Shown here: positions 34,416-41,470 of the stretch, piece by piece
Position numbering within the stretch: the first letter of the stretch is position 1
Layout: every line of letters starts with the position of its first letter
NCBI RefSeq assembly: GCF_014280875.1
Contig: NZ_JACLAL010000001.1
Coordinates: 310,001 to 374,000 of the forward strand
Source of the DNA: Paenirhizobium daejeonense
Lineage (GTDB): Bacteria; Pseudomonadota; Alphaproteobacteria; Rhizobiales; Rhizobiaceae
Reading direction: 5' to 3'
Length of the DNA: 64,000 nucleotides
Made by a program: the position numbers and the translations under genes
Notes under the pieces: generated by a model
What the model saw: only the letters and a program-made list of their open reading frames with translations
The model's database searches: none
Told to the model about the DNA's origin: nothing

Positions 34416-35850
34416 AGAGGTATCCGTCAGGCCGGATCGTCATTGCCACCGGCAGACCCATGGGCAGATCGGCGGGCAGGGCGGCGCTCTTCGCGTGGGC
34501 GGAGATGGTCGCGACATTCTCCTCACGCAGCCAATGCGGGCGTGCGGCGCGAGTGCCCGGCTGAAGGGAAAGATCCAACCACCGGCCATCCTGCATCAGT
34601 TGGTAAAGCGTGGTCTCCGAGCCGTCGTCGAGCACGAGGTCGACATCGCCAACCGATGTGCCCGCCTTTGGATGGTCGGCACCGACGACGTCGGTATCCA
34701 TCCGACCGTAGCGGATGCCGAAGCCGGAAAGCTCCGCCGCCAGCCGGTGGTTGACCGCCGGGATTTGCAACAGCCCGTTCAGGGCTTCCCTGAGCGCCAG
34801 TGTTGCCGGGTTGAATTCGGTCATCAGCGCGACCTGGGCAAGCGTGTTCTTGTACAGGCCTTCACCCACCGGGCGACGTTCTTCGCCATAGCTGTCCAGC
34901 AGCGATGCGGGAGCATGGCCGCGCACCACCATGGCCAGCTTCCAGCCGAGATTCATGGCGTCCTGAAGTCCGACATTCATGCCCTGACCGCCCGCCGGCG
35001 CATGGATATGCGCGGCATCGCCGGCAAGCAGGATACGTCCGCGCCGGTAGCTGTCGGCAAGGCGCGTCTCGTCCGCGAAGCGCGACATCCAGATCGGATC
35101 GCGAGCGCCGAAATCGCTGCCCAGAATGCGCCGGGCGGATTGCGTGACTTCCTCAAGCGTCACCGGTTCGGTGCGGGTCACATGGCTGCGCAGGGGATCG
35201 ACCAGAACGATGCGGTGATGCTGCCCGTCTCCAAGCGGCGCCACCATGGCGCATCCGTTTTCGTTGACCGTCGACAGGACCGATCGTGCCGGCGGATTGG
35301 CCAGCACGACATCGGCAAGCATCATCGTGTGGCGGGCCGGTGCGCCGGAAAACGGGATGCCGGCGCTTTCCCGCACGATGCTTCTCGCACCATCCGCGCC
35401 GACCAGAAAGGCGCAGGCATGAACCGCCCCCTCGGTCGAAACGAGAACCTGCCCGTCCTGCTCCTCGATCTCGGTAACGCTCTCGCCGCGCACCACTCTG
35501 GCGCCGAGTTCAATGGCGCGTTCTTCCAGCTGCGCCTCCGTATCCGACTGCGGCAGGTAAAGCGTGAAGGGGAAGCGGCTGTCGAAGGTGGAAAAATCGA
35601 GCCGCGTGTCGAGCACGCCGAAATGACCGCTCGGGATCGGCCGGCCGGCGTCAAGGAAACGTTTCTCCAGACCCCGAAGAGCGAAAAGCTCGATGCTGCG
35701 CCCGTGAATGGTCAGGGCGCGGGATTGCCGGCTGCGCTCCGTGCGGCGCTCGAGGACCAGGACATCGACACCTGCGAGCCTGAGCTCGCAGGCAAGCCAA
35801 AGCCCGACTGGCCCGGCGCCGACAATGATGACTTCGTGAAAGTTTTGCAT
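34402..35850 (-). CDS. FAD-dependent monooxygenase, rifampicin-monooxygenase-like
   Basis: 482-residue class A flavin hydroxylase. Motifs: GAGPVG at 11-16 (FAD), VGADGARS around 150 (DG motif), and GRILLAGDAAHIHAPAGGQGMNVGLQDAMNLGWKLA (GD motif). The C-terminal 90 residues form the extra thioredoxin-like domain. Segments such as RSIELFALRGLEKRFLDAGRPIPSGHF and SGFGIRYG resemble Rox-type rifampicin monooxygenases, but simple aromatic hydroxylases look similar. It is divergent from a TetR gene across two matching operators and coupled to a Rid gene. ATG at 35850. Confidence 0.83.
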   Translation of the reverse strand: MQNFHEVIIVGAGPVGLWLACELRLAGVDVLVLERRTERSRQSRALTIHGRSIELFALRGLEKRFLDAGRPIPSGHFGVLDTRLDFSTFDSRFPFTLYLPQSDTEAQLEERAIELGARVVRGESVTEIEEQDGQVLVSTEGAVHACAFLVGADGARSIVRESAGIPFSGAPARHTMMLADVVLANPPARSVLSTVNENGCAMVAPLGDGQHHRIVLVDPLRSHVTRTEPVTLEEVTQSARRILGSDFGARDPIWMSRFADETRLADSYRRGRILLAGDAAHIHAPAGGQGMNVGLQDAMNLGWKLAMVVRGHAPASLLDSYGEERRPVGEGLYKNTLAQVALMTEFNPATLALREALNGLLQIPAVNHRLAAELSGFGIRYGRMDTDVVGADHPKAGTSVGDVDLVLDDGSETTLYQLMQDGRWLDLSLQPGTRAARPHWLREENVATISAHAKSAALPADLPMGLPVAMTIRPDGYLYAAA

Positions 35851-35864
35851 GACATATCTCCAAT

Positions 35865-35896
35865 CTAACGTTGTTAGGTTGATCTAACGATGTTAG
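35865..35896. promoter_or_regulatory. Twin palindromic TetR operators
   Basis: Two near-identical palindromes CTAAC-N3-GTTAG at 35865-35877 and 35884-35896, centres 19 bases apart, placed between the divergent monooxygenase (start 35850) and tetR-like gene (start 35927). Arrangement like the two tet operators in tetA-tetR gaps. Confidence 0.75.
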
Positions 35897-35926
35897 GGAG
35901 TCAAGCGAGATCGATGGAGAAAAATC

Positions 35927-36604
35927 ATGGCTGTCGTGAAGGAAGAGGTGATCGCCACTGCGCTGGGCCTGCTCGATGAGAGCGGTCTGGAAGGTCTGAC
36001 GATGCGCAAGCTGGCGGAAACGCTGAAGATCCAGGCACCATCGCTCTATTGGCATTTCGCCAACAAGGATGCCCTTCTCGACGGAATGGCCGAAGCCCTG
36101 CTGATGCCCGTGGCGGTGGAAATGCGGATGGGCGAACCGTGGGACACGCGTCTCGCGGCAATCGCAAACGAGTTGCGCCGCGCCCTGCTGTCACGTCGCG
36201 ATGCCGCACGCGTCTTCGCCGGCACGTTTCCCGTCTCCGGCAATGTGCTGCGGGTCGGGTCTCATGTGATGGAATGTCTGAAGGAGGCGAGCGGCGACGA
36301 GCGCCTGGCGGCCTGGGGCACGTTCACACTGCTCTATTACGTGCTCGGCTTTGCGATAGAGGAGCAGGCATTCACGGAAAAGCAGGGGAAGCAGCAAGCG
36401 GCGGCCCATCCGCCGGAATTGCTGGAAGCCTATCCTCTCGCCGTCTCTGTGATGGCGGAAATCACCGGCGAGAGCAGCGACGAGCGCTTCGATTTCGGCC
36501 TGCGGATGCAGATCGAGGGCTTCAGGCATGTCGCCGCCCGACACGGGGCGGCGAAACAAAACGATGCCGCCGGCGAGGGCGGCACCGCGCTCAGGAAGGG
36601 CTGA
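35927..36604 (+). CDS. TetR family repressor (TetR_C type)
   Basis: 225-residue repressor. N-terminal HTH (EEVIATALGLLDESGLEGLTMRKLAETLKIQAPSLYWHFANKDALLDGMAEAL) is of the classical TetR class, and the C-terminal domain (about 70-210) looks like TetR_C, the ligand-binding domain of tetracycline-type repressors. The ATG at 35927 follows GGAGAAAAATC. It probably represses both itself and the divergent monooxygenase through the twin palindromes. The inducer is unknown. Confidence 0.87.
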   Translation: MAVVKEEVIATALGLLDESGLEGLTMRKLAETLKIQAPSLYWHFANKDALLDGMAEALLMPVAVEMRMGEPWDTRLAAIANELRRALLSRRDAARVFAGTFPVSGNVLRVGSHVMECLKEASGDERLAAWGTFTLLYYVLGFAIEEQAFTEKQGKQQAAAHPPELLEAYPLAVSVMAEITGESSDERFDFGLRMQIEGFRHVAARHGAAKQNDAAGEGGTALRKG

Positions 36605-36628
36605 CGGCTTGAAGCCTGTCGCGATCTT

Positions 36629-37192
36629 TCAGGCCCGCTGCGGCAACAGCGGATAGCCGACCATTACGGCGCGGCCGGCGAGACCGGCGACGGCAGCCTT
36701 CAGCAGATCGCCCGGAATGAAGGCCATCGAGCCGAGGAACGCCTTTTCAAGCCCGAGGCCCGCGCCGAAGGCGAGATAGCCGATGCCGAAGAGATAAAGC
36801 ACCACCACACCGCCGATGGCGGCCGCCGCGAAGAACCCGAGCGTCTGCGGCAGCGCCGCCATGGCCGGCCGCGCGAAGCGTTCGGCAATCAGGCCGGTGA
36901 CATAGGCGGCGGGAACCCAGCCGATCAGAAAGCCGACCGTCGGCCCAGCGAAGACGGCAAGACCGCCGCGACCGCCCGAGAGCACCGGCAGGCCGATGGC
37001 CACCAGCAGGATAACGAGCAGGGGCGCCAGCGCCCCGCGCTTAGCCCCGAGGATGACGCCGGCCAGCATCACCCCGAGCGATTGCAGCGTGATCGGCACC
37101 GGAATGAAGCCGAGCGTGATCGGCGGGATAAGGCCGAGCGCCACGATGATTGCGGCAAACAGTGAAACGAGGACGAGGTCGCGGGTGTTCAT
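36629..37192 (-). CDS. bioY: BioY, biotin transporter substrate-capture component
   Basis: 187-residue S-component of an energy-coupling-factor importer, specific for biotin. Six helices; the family segment GFIPVPITLQSLGVMLAGVILGAKRG near 30-55 and FIPGDLLKAAVAG near the C-terminus are diagnostic of BioY. ATG at 37192 has GGGAGACACA upstream. Last gene of the bioMNY unit, 65 bases after bioN. Confidence 0.93.
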   Translation of the reverse strand: MNTRDLVLVSLFAAIIVALGLIPPITLGFIPVPITLQSLGVMLAGVILGAKRGALAPLLVILLVAIGLPVLSGGRGGLAVFAGPTVGFLIGWVPAAYVTGLIAERFARPAMAALPQTLGFFAAAAIGGVVVLYLFGIGYLAFGAGLGLEKAFLGSMAFIPGDLLKAAVAGLAGRAVMVGYPLLPQRA

Positions 37193-37257
37193 TGTGTCTC
37201 CCTTGCTTAGGCCCGCCCGCAATCGCGGCGGCCTTGCGAATTTCCCCCAGCCCTTGC

Positions 37258-37860
37258 TCATTGGCCGCGAATGCCGCGCGCGTCAATGGCGGCCGCAATG
37301 TTGTCGGCGTCCTTCAGTGTAGAAATGATCAGCGGCCCGAGGATTGTGGTGACTTTCGGCCGGATACCCCGCGCCCGATGCGCCTCGCGGATCGCCTCGT
37401 AGCGCGTCAGGATCTCCGGCACGAAACGGACCACCAGCCCGACCGAAAGCCCGATATCTGCAGCCTTGACGAGCCCCAGCCGCTCCAGCGGCGAGGCGGC
37501 GCGGGTAATCGTGTCGATGAAGGCGGAGACCGTAGTGGAGGCCGTGACGGCAGCGCCCAGCATCATCAGCATGGAAAGCCGGAGTGTCGTGACCATGGCC
37601 TCTTCGGAGCTTGTCAGCAGAAGATGGAAGAGACCGACCAGTAGGATCGTCGCAATTACCGGACGAAGCGGCCTGATCGCGGCTGCAATCGGCTGGCCGA
37701 GGCTGAAATAAAGCCCGCTCGACAGAACGAGCGCCGGCACCAGAAAGCGCGGATCGCGGGTGAGGAATATGAGAACGGCGGCAAGCGCCAGCCCGGCGAT
37801 CTTTAGCGCTGCGGGCAGACGGTGTAGCGGGCTCTTGCCGGCAACATGAAGGCTTCTCAT
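37258..37860 (-). CDS. bioN: BioN, ECF transporter T-component for biotin
   Basis: 200-residue transmembrane coupling protein of the biotin ECF importer. It has about five helices, and the coupling-helix motifs of EcfT proteins can be seen as EAIREAHRARGI and the C-terminal AIDARGIRG. It links the ATPase BioM with the S-component BioY. ATG at 37860 overlaps the bioM stop by 4 bases. Confidence 0.9.
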   Translation of the reverse strand: MRSLHVAGKSPLHRLPAALKIAGLALAAVLIFLTRDPRFLVPALVLSSGLYFSLGQPIAAAIRPLRPVIATILLVGLFHLLLTSSEEAMVTTLRLSMLMMLGAAVTASTTVSAFIDTITRAASPLERLGLVKAADIGLSVGLVVRFVPEILTRYEAIREAHRARGIRPKVTTILGPLIISTLKDADNIAAAIDARGIRGQ

Positions 37861-38537
37861 GGCAGGGCAAGCTTCCGGTAGCGGGCAATCGCATCCTGTG
37901 GCCCGCCGTCGAAGGCGAGCCGCCCCTGATGAAACACCAGCACACGGCCATAGCCGGAAACAAGGTCGAGATCGTGGCTGATGATAATCGCCTGTTGCGG
38001 CAGCGCATCGATTGCCGCCTGCACCATGGCGCGGTTCCTGAGGTCGAGCTGGTTGGTCGGCTCGTCGAAGATCACGATATCAGGCCCGGTGACGATCACG
38101 GCGGCAAGCGCCGCAAGCTGCAACTCGCCGCCCGAGAGTTCATGCGGCCGCCGGTCCGCCAGATGGGTAATGCCGAGCTGCGTCAAAACACCGTCGACCG
38201 CTTGCGTCAGAGCTTCGCCTTTGATGCCCCGGCTCTTCGGCCCGAAGGCGATGTCGTCGCGGATGATCGGCAGGATGATCTGGTTGGCCGGGTTCTGGAA
38301 GATGAAGCCGGTCTTGGAAAGCACCGCCTTCTCGTCCTTCACCGTGTCGAGCCCGTCAAGCGTCACGCGTCCGGCGGAAGGTTTCACCAGCCCGTTGATC
38401 AGCCGCGCGAAGGTCGTCTTTCCCGAACCGTTGAGACCGATCACGCCGATGCGGTGTTCCTCAAGCGCAAGATCGAGCGGCTGAAGCGCCACATGCGCGC
38501 CGAAACGCACCTCGGCCCGGTCGAACGTGATCTGCAA
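37857..38537 (-). CDS. bioM: BioM, ECF transporter ATPase for biotin
   Basis: 226-residue ATPase. Walker A GLNGSGKTTFA, Q-loop FIFQNPANQI, signature ELSGGELQL, Walker B IVIFDEPTNQLD and H-loop SHDLD are all intact. The start is taken as TTG at 38537, preceded by GGGGGAAG 7 bases upstream, giving MQITFDRAEVRFG, a normal ABC start. The frame is open to an ATG at 38618, but the added 27 residues have no family likeness. First gene of bioMNY. Confidence 0.88.
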   Translation of the reverse strand: MQITFDRAEVRFGAHVALQPLDLALEEHRIGVIGLNGSGKTTFARLINGLVKPSAGRVTLDGLDTVKDEKAVLSKTGFIFQNPANQIILPIIRDDIAFGPKSRGIKGEALTQAVDGVLTQLGITHLADRRPHELSGGELQLAALAAVIVTGPDIVIFDEPTNQLDLRNRAMVQAAIDALPQQAIIISHDLDLVSGYGRVLVFHQGRLAFDGGPQDAIARYRKLALP

Positions 38538-38731
38538 GCGGCTTCCCCCGACTTTCAAGTGCCAGAAATTCAAGTGGAGGTCTCTATAGACCTTGGGGCC
38601 GGGGAGGGGAATATGCATCGAAGCAGCGGGGAAATGCCGCTCATCCCCCTGTAGCCCGGCCCGTCGCTCGGGCTCCGGGCGTTCGTCGCTGCAATCGATT
38701 CACCTGATCGATTGCTCCGCTGCGCGGACCG

Positions 38732-38821
38732 CTCCTCACCCCCGCAGGCGGGGAGAAGGAACTTGTGGCAACGTTTCGTCTCCCTCGCCCCGCTTGCGGG
38801 GAGAGGGCGGGGTGAGGGGCC
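38732..38821. repeat. REP-like GC palindrome pair
   Basis: Two related palindromes, CCCCGC-AG-GCGGGG (38740-38753) and CCCCGC-TT-GCGGGG (38788-38801), flanked by CCTC/GAGGG and CTCACCCC-type purine/pyrimidine strings. This is the common extragenic palindrome type of many alphaproteobacteria. No transposase nearby. Confidence 0.6.
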
Positions 38822-38871
38822 ATTGCTCCGACCCGCGACGAAAGCGAAATAATAAACTCGCATCACGCATT

Positions 38872-38886
38872 GAACATATCATGAAC
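38872..38886. promoter_or_regulatory. LexA-type (SOS) box before ycaQ-like gene
   Basis: GAAC-ATATCAT-GAAC is an exact match to the alphaproteobacterial SOS box GAAC-N7-GAAC. It ends 19 bases before the ATG of a DNA-glycosylase-like gene, so control by DNA damage is likely. Confidence 0.6.
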
Positions 38887-38905
38887 ATTCGCTAGCCTCC
38901 TGCTC

Positions 38906-40096
38906 ATGGCGATTCCGGTTTCCAATGCGCAGGCGCGAAAGATCTTCATGGAGCGGCAGGGGCTTTCCCGGCCGCCGCATCTGGCGCTTGGCAAGGCGGG
39001 GCTGCTCGATCTCGTGCATGACCTCGGTTTCGTGCAGATCGATAGCATCGCGACGGTGGAGCGCGCCCATCACCAGATCCTGTTTTCGCGCAACCAGACC
39101 TATCGGCCGGAGCATCTGTCCGCCCTGATCGAGAAGGACCGAACGCTTTTCGAACACTGGACGCACGACGCCTCGATCATTCCGTCGGCCTTCTTTCCCT
39201 ACTGGAAGCACCGTTTCGTGCGGCGTGAGGCGAAGATCCTGGAAAACTGGCGCAAATGGCAGGGCGAGGGCTTCGATCAGGCCTTCCAGCAAACCTATGA
39301 ACGCATCCGGGAAAACGGCCCGGTCATGGCGCGCGAGGTGAAGGCCAAGGAACACAAGTCCGGCGGCTGGTGGAACTGGCATCCTTCGAAGACGGCGCTC
39401 GAATATCTCTGGCACACCGGCAAGCTGGCGATTGCCGGACGGGAGAATTTCCAGAAGATCTACGATCTGTCCGAACGGGTCATTCCCAAGGAACATTTCG
39501 AGGCGGAGGTCGATCACGACGCCTTTGTCGACTGGGCCTGTCGAAGCGCCCTGACGCGGCTGGGCTTTGCCACCTCGGGCGAAATCGCCGCCTTCTTCGA
39601 TCTGGTCAGTCCCCAGGAGGCAAAGCTCTGGGTGGAAAGCCACCGCGACGAACTGGAGGAAGTGGCGATCCAAACGGTCGATGGCGGCAAGCCGCGCTCA
39701 TCCTTCGCCTTCGCCGAGGGGCTGGAAACACTGCTCGATGCGCCCGAACCATCGGCCCGCATCCGCACGCTCAGCCCCTTCGATCCCCTGATCCGCGACC
39801 GTAACCGCACCGAGCGTCTATTCGGCTTCTTCTACCGCATCGAGATCTTCGTGCCGGAGCCGAAGCGCGAATACGGCTATTACGTCTTCCCGCTTCTGGA
39901 AGGCGACCGCCTGATCGGCCGCATCGACATGAAGGCCGACCGCAAGACGGGTGTGCTCGATGTCAAACGGCTCTGGCTGGAAAAGGGCGTGAAGCCCTCC
40001 GCCGGCCGGCTGGAAAAGCTGCAGGCCGAACTCACCCGCATCGCCCGCTTCGCCGGCGTCGAAACAGTGGTGCTGCGCCAGGGGTGGCGGGGATAA
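38906..40096 (+). CDS. YcaQ-type DNA glycosylase (HTH_42 winged-helix protein)
   Basis: 396-residue protein of the HTH_42/YcaQ family, glycosylases that open interstrand DNA cross-links and remove bulky N-glycosidic lesions. The catalytic QxD motif is Q44-I-D46 in HDLGFVQIDSIATVERAHH. Tandem winged helices occupy most of the chain, and the C-terminal domain carries NRTERLFGFFYRIEIFVP and IGRIDMKADRKTGVL, typical for the family. Start ATG 38906; the Shine-Dalgarno is poor. A LexA-type box lies just upstream, consistent with a repair role. A decayed copy of its last 33 codons lies at 40574-40675. Confidence 0.87.
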   Translation: MAIPVSNAQARKIFMERQGLSRPPHLALGKAGLLDLVHDLGFVQIDSIATVERAHHQILFSRNQTYRPEHLSALIEKDRTLFEHWTHDASIIPSAFFPYWKHRFVRREAKILENWRKWQGEGFDQAFQQTYERIRENGPVMAREVKAKEHKSGGWWNWHPSKTALEYLWHTGKLAIAGRENFQKIYDLSERVIPKEHFEAEVDHDAFVDWACRSALTRLGFATSGEIAAFFDLVSPQEAKLWVESHRDELEEVAIQTVDGGKPRSSFAFAEGLETLLDAPEPSARIRTLSPFDPLIRDRNRTERLFGFFYRIEIFVPEPKREYGYYVFPLLEGDRLIGRIDMKADRKTGVLDVKRLWLEKGVKPSAGRLEKLQAELTRIARFAGVETVVLRQGWRG

Positions 40097-40118
40097 AATC
40101 TCAAAAGGGAGGGGACTT

Positions 40119-40535
40119 ATGTCCGACAACAGCGATTACCGCATCGAAGCCCGCGTGCCCGGCATCGAGGATTACCTGCGCCTGCGCCTTATCTCGGGCC
40201 TCAGCCCTTTTTCCCGGGAGGCGGCGGAGAAGGGCCTGCCGAATTCGATCTTCGGCGTCAGTTTGATGCGGGGCGAGGAGGTGGTCGGCATGGGCCGGAT
40301 CATCGGCGACGGCGGCTGCTTTTTTCAGGTGACCGACATCGCCATCGACCCGGCGCATCAGGGTAGGGGACTGGCAAAGTGGATCATGCAGGCTCTCTCC
40401 GATTTCATCGCGACGCTGCCGAAATCCGCCTATGTCAGCCTGATCGCCGACGTCCCGGCCAACCGCCTCTACGCCCAGTTCGGCTTCGCGGAAACCGCAC
40501 CTCGCTCCGTTGGTATGGCCCGCAAGGTCGTCTGA
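40119..40535 (+). CDS. GNAT family N-acetyltransferase
   Basis: 138-residue small acetyltransferase. Motif A is VTDIAIDPAHQGRGLAKWIMQAL (acetyl-CoA loop), and the C-terminal ANRLYAQFGFAETAP is motif B. ATG at 40119 has GGAGGGGA upstream and starts 22 bases after the ycaQ-like stop, so it is probably co-transcribed with it and under the same LexA-type control. Acceptor unknown. Confidence 0.85.
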   Translation: MSDNSDYRIEARVPGIEDYLRLRLISGLSPFSREAAEKGLPNSIFGVSLMRGEEVVGMGRIIGDGGCFFQVTDIAIDPAHQGRGLAKWIMQALSDFIATLPKSAYVSLIADVPANRLYAQFGFAETAPRSVGMARKVV

Positions 40536-40851
40536 ACCGATGGCCGTCTTTATTGGAAGGTCACAGGTGCCGGGGCGTCAAACCGTCTGCCTGGGTGCTC
40601 AAAAAACTCCAAGCTGAACCCGCCCGCTTCGTGGTCGTTGAAACGGTGGTGCTGAGGCAGGACTGGCTGGGGTGAGTGTGGGCACATGTGCTCGACCGCC
40701 TTACGCCAATACGGGACTTGCCCTGGCGTGTAGATGAGGGATTGTTTTCACCTCGCCGCGGTCGCAGAACTGCAAGCAAGCGGGGCCAATAAGCAGAGGT
40801 TGCTCAAGCGCTATGGCGCCGTCGTGGTTCAGCAACGGCGCCCGCGCATCT
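40536..40851. other. Intergenic region holding a gene remnant
   Basis: 316 bases with no intact gene. Positions 40574-40675 are a decayed copy of the ycaQ-like 3' end (listed separately). I see nothing recognisable in 40676-40851. Confidence 0.6.
40574..40675 (+). pseudogene. Remnant of the YcaQ-like C-terminus
   Basis: The frame reads GVKPSAWVLKKLQAEPARF then VVVETVVLRQDWLG-stop, closely matching the C-terminus of the intact gene (GVKPSAGRLEKLQAELTRI then ARFAGVETVVLRQGWRG-stop, ending 40096), with a small internal deletion. No start codon or upstream part is present. It lies just beyond the GNAT gene, so the intact order is ycaQ-like, GNAT, ycaQ-like tail. It is a relic of duplication or of recombination between two divergent alleles. 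Confidence 0.85.
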
Positions 40852-41307
40852 TCAGGGCTGCGCCTTCACCGGCAGCCTGAAGGGTGCGCCCAGCCGGTTG
40901 AAGGCGTTCATCGCCGCGATTGTGATTGTGAGATCCACCAAATCCTTAGGCTCGAAAACTGCTGAAACGGCAGCGTAGGCTTGGTCGGAAGCATGCGTCT
41001 CGCTGACTAGCGTCACCTCCTCGGCCCAGGCCAGCGCCACGCGGTACTGTTCGGAGAATAGGTGCGGCACCTCTTGCCATACCGGGACCAGAGTGACCTT
41101 GTCGGCCGCCATCGTCTTCAGAAGATCGCGGGTGTGCAGGTCGATACAATGTGCGCAGCCGTTGATCTGCGATACCCGCAGGAACACCAGATGGACAAGT
41201 TCCTCAGGCAGATTCGTGTTGTGTGTGACGTAGTGATGGATGCCGAACAGGGCCTTGGCTCCAGCGGGTGCTACCTCGTACCAGTTGAGGCGCGTGGTCT
41301 CATTCAT
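40852..41307 (-). CDS. Carboxymuconolactone decarboxylase family protein (AhpD-like)
   Basis: 151-residue AhpD/CMD-fold protein. The redox motif C-x2-C is in NGCAHCIDLHTRDLLK, with the usual downstream His, indicating a peroxidase-type reductase activity rather than decarboxylation. ATG at 41307 has AAGGAGACC upstream. It is divergent from an ECF41 sigma factor and has an ECF41-type promoter (41352-41378), the classical partnership for this sigma group. Confidence 0.9.
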   Translation of the reverse strand: MNETTRLNWYEVAPAGAKALFGIHHYVTHNTNLPEELVHLVFLRVSQINGCAHCIDLHTRDLLKTMAADKVTLVPVWQEVPHLFSEQYRVALAWAEEVTLVSETHASDQAYAAVSAVFEPKDLVDLTITIAAMNAFNRLGAPFRLPVKAQP

Positions 41308-41351
41308 GATGGTCTCCTTGAATTGGCGCCAACCTGCGGCGCTGCTCGGTT

Positions 41352-41378
41352 GACGACGCGGCAATAGGAGGCGTGACA
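41352..41378 (-). promoter_or_regulatory. ECF41-type promoter for the CMD gene
   Basis: On the minus strand: -35 TGTCACG (41378-41372), 16-base spacer, -10 CGTC (41355-41352). One mismatch from TGTCACA-N16-CGTC, the promoter described for ECF41 sigma factors. It is correctly placed about 45 bases before the CMD start codon. Confidence 0.75.
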
Positions 41379-41410
41379 TGCTCGTCTGATTTTATTTTTC
41401 GCATGTGCCA

Positions 41411-41437
41411 TGTCACACTCGCGCGGCCTGGCGCGTC
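41411..41437 (+). promoter_or_regulatory. ECF41-type promoter for the sigma gene
   Basis: TGTCACA (41411-41417), a 16-base spacer and CGTC (41434-41437): an exact TGTCACA-N16-CGTC match, 34 bases before the sigma factor ATG at 41471. Indicates autoregulation. Confidence 0.8.
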
Positions 41438-41470
41438 GAAGGGGCTGGCGGTCGGGTACGAGGAAGTGTC

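Larger units (their letters stand above)
38538..38905. other. Intergenic region with GC palindromes and a LexA-type box
   Basis: 368 bases with no gene between divergent bioM and the YcaQ-like gene. It holds a GC-rich palindrome cluster (38732-38821) and a GAAC-N7-GAAC site (38872-38886). I did not find the BioR-type palindrome that some rhizobia use for bio genes. Confidence 0.6.

Noticed and set aside
34402..35850. Monooxygenase as a TetX-type tetracycline destructase
   Set aside because: The TetR_C-type repressor hints at this, but length, C-terminal domain and sequence segments resemble rifampicin monooxygenases more.
36629..38537. BioR-type operator search for bioMNY
   Set aside because: No TTAT-N2-ATAA-type palindrome was seen in the upstream 368 bases.
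38740..38801. Palindrome pair as a CRISPR array
   Set aside because: Only two unequal units, no regular spacers and no cas genes.
41405..41470. N-terminal extension of the ECF41 sigma factor
   Set aside because: Would cross the matching TGTCACA-N16-CGTC promoter; the 41471 start has a Shine-Dalgarno.
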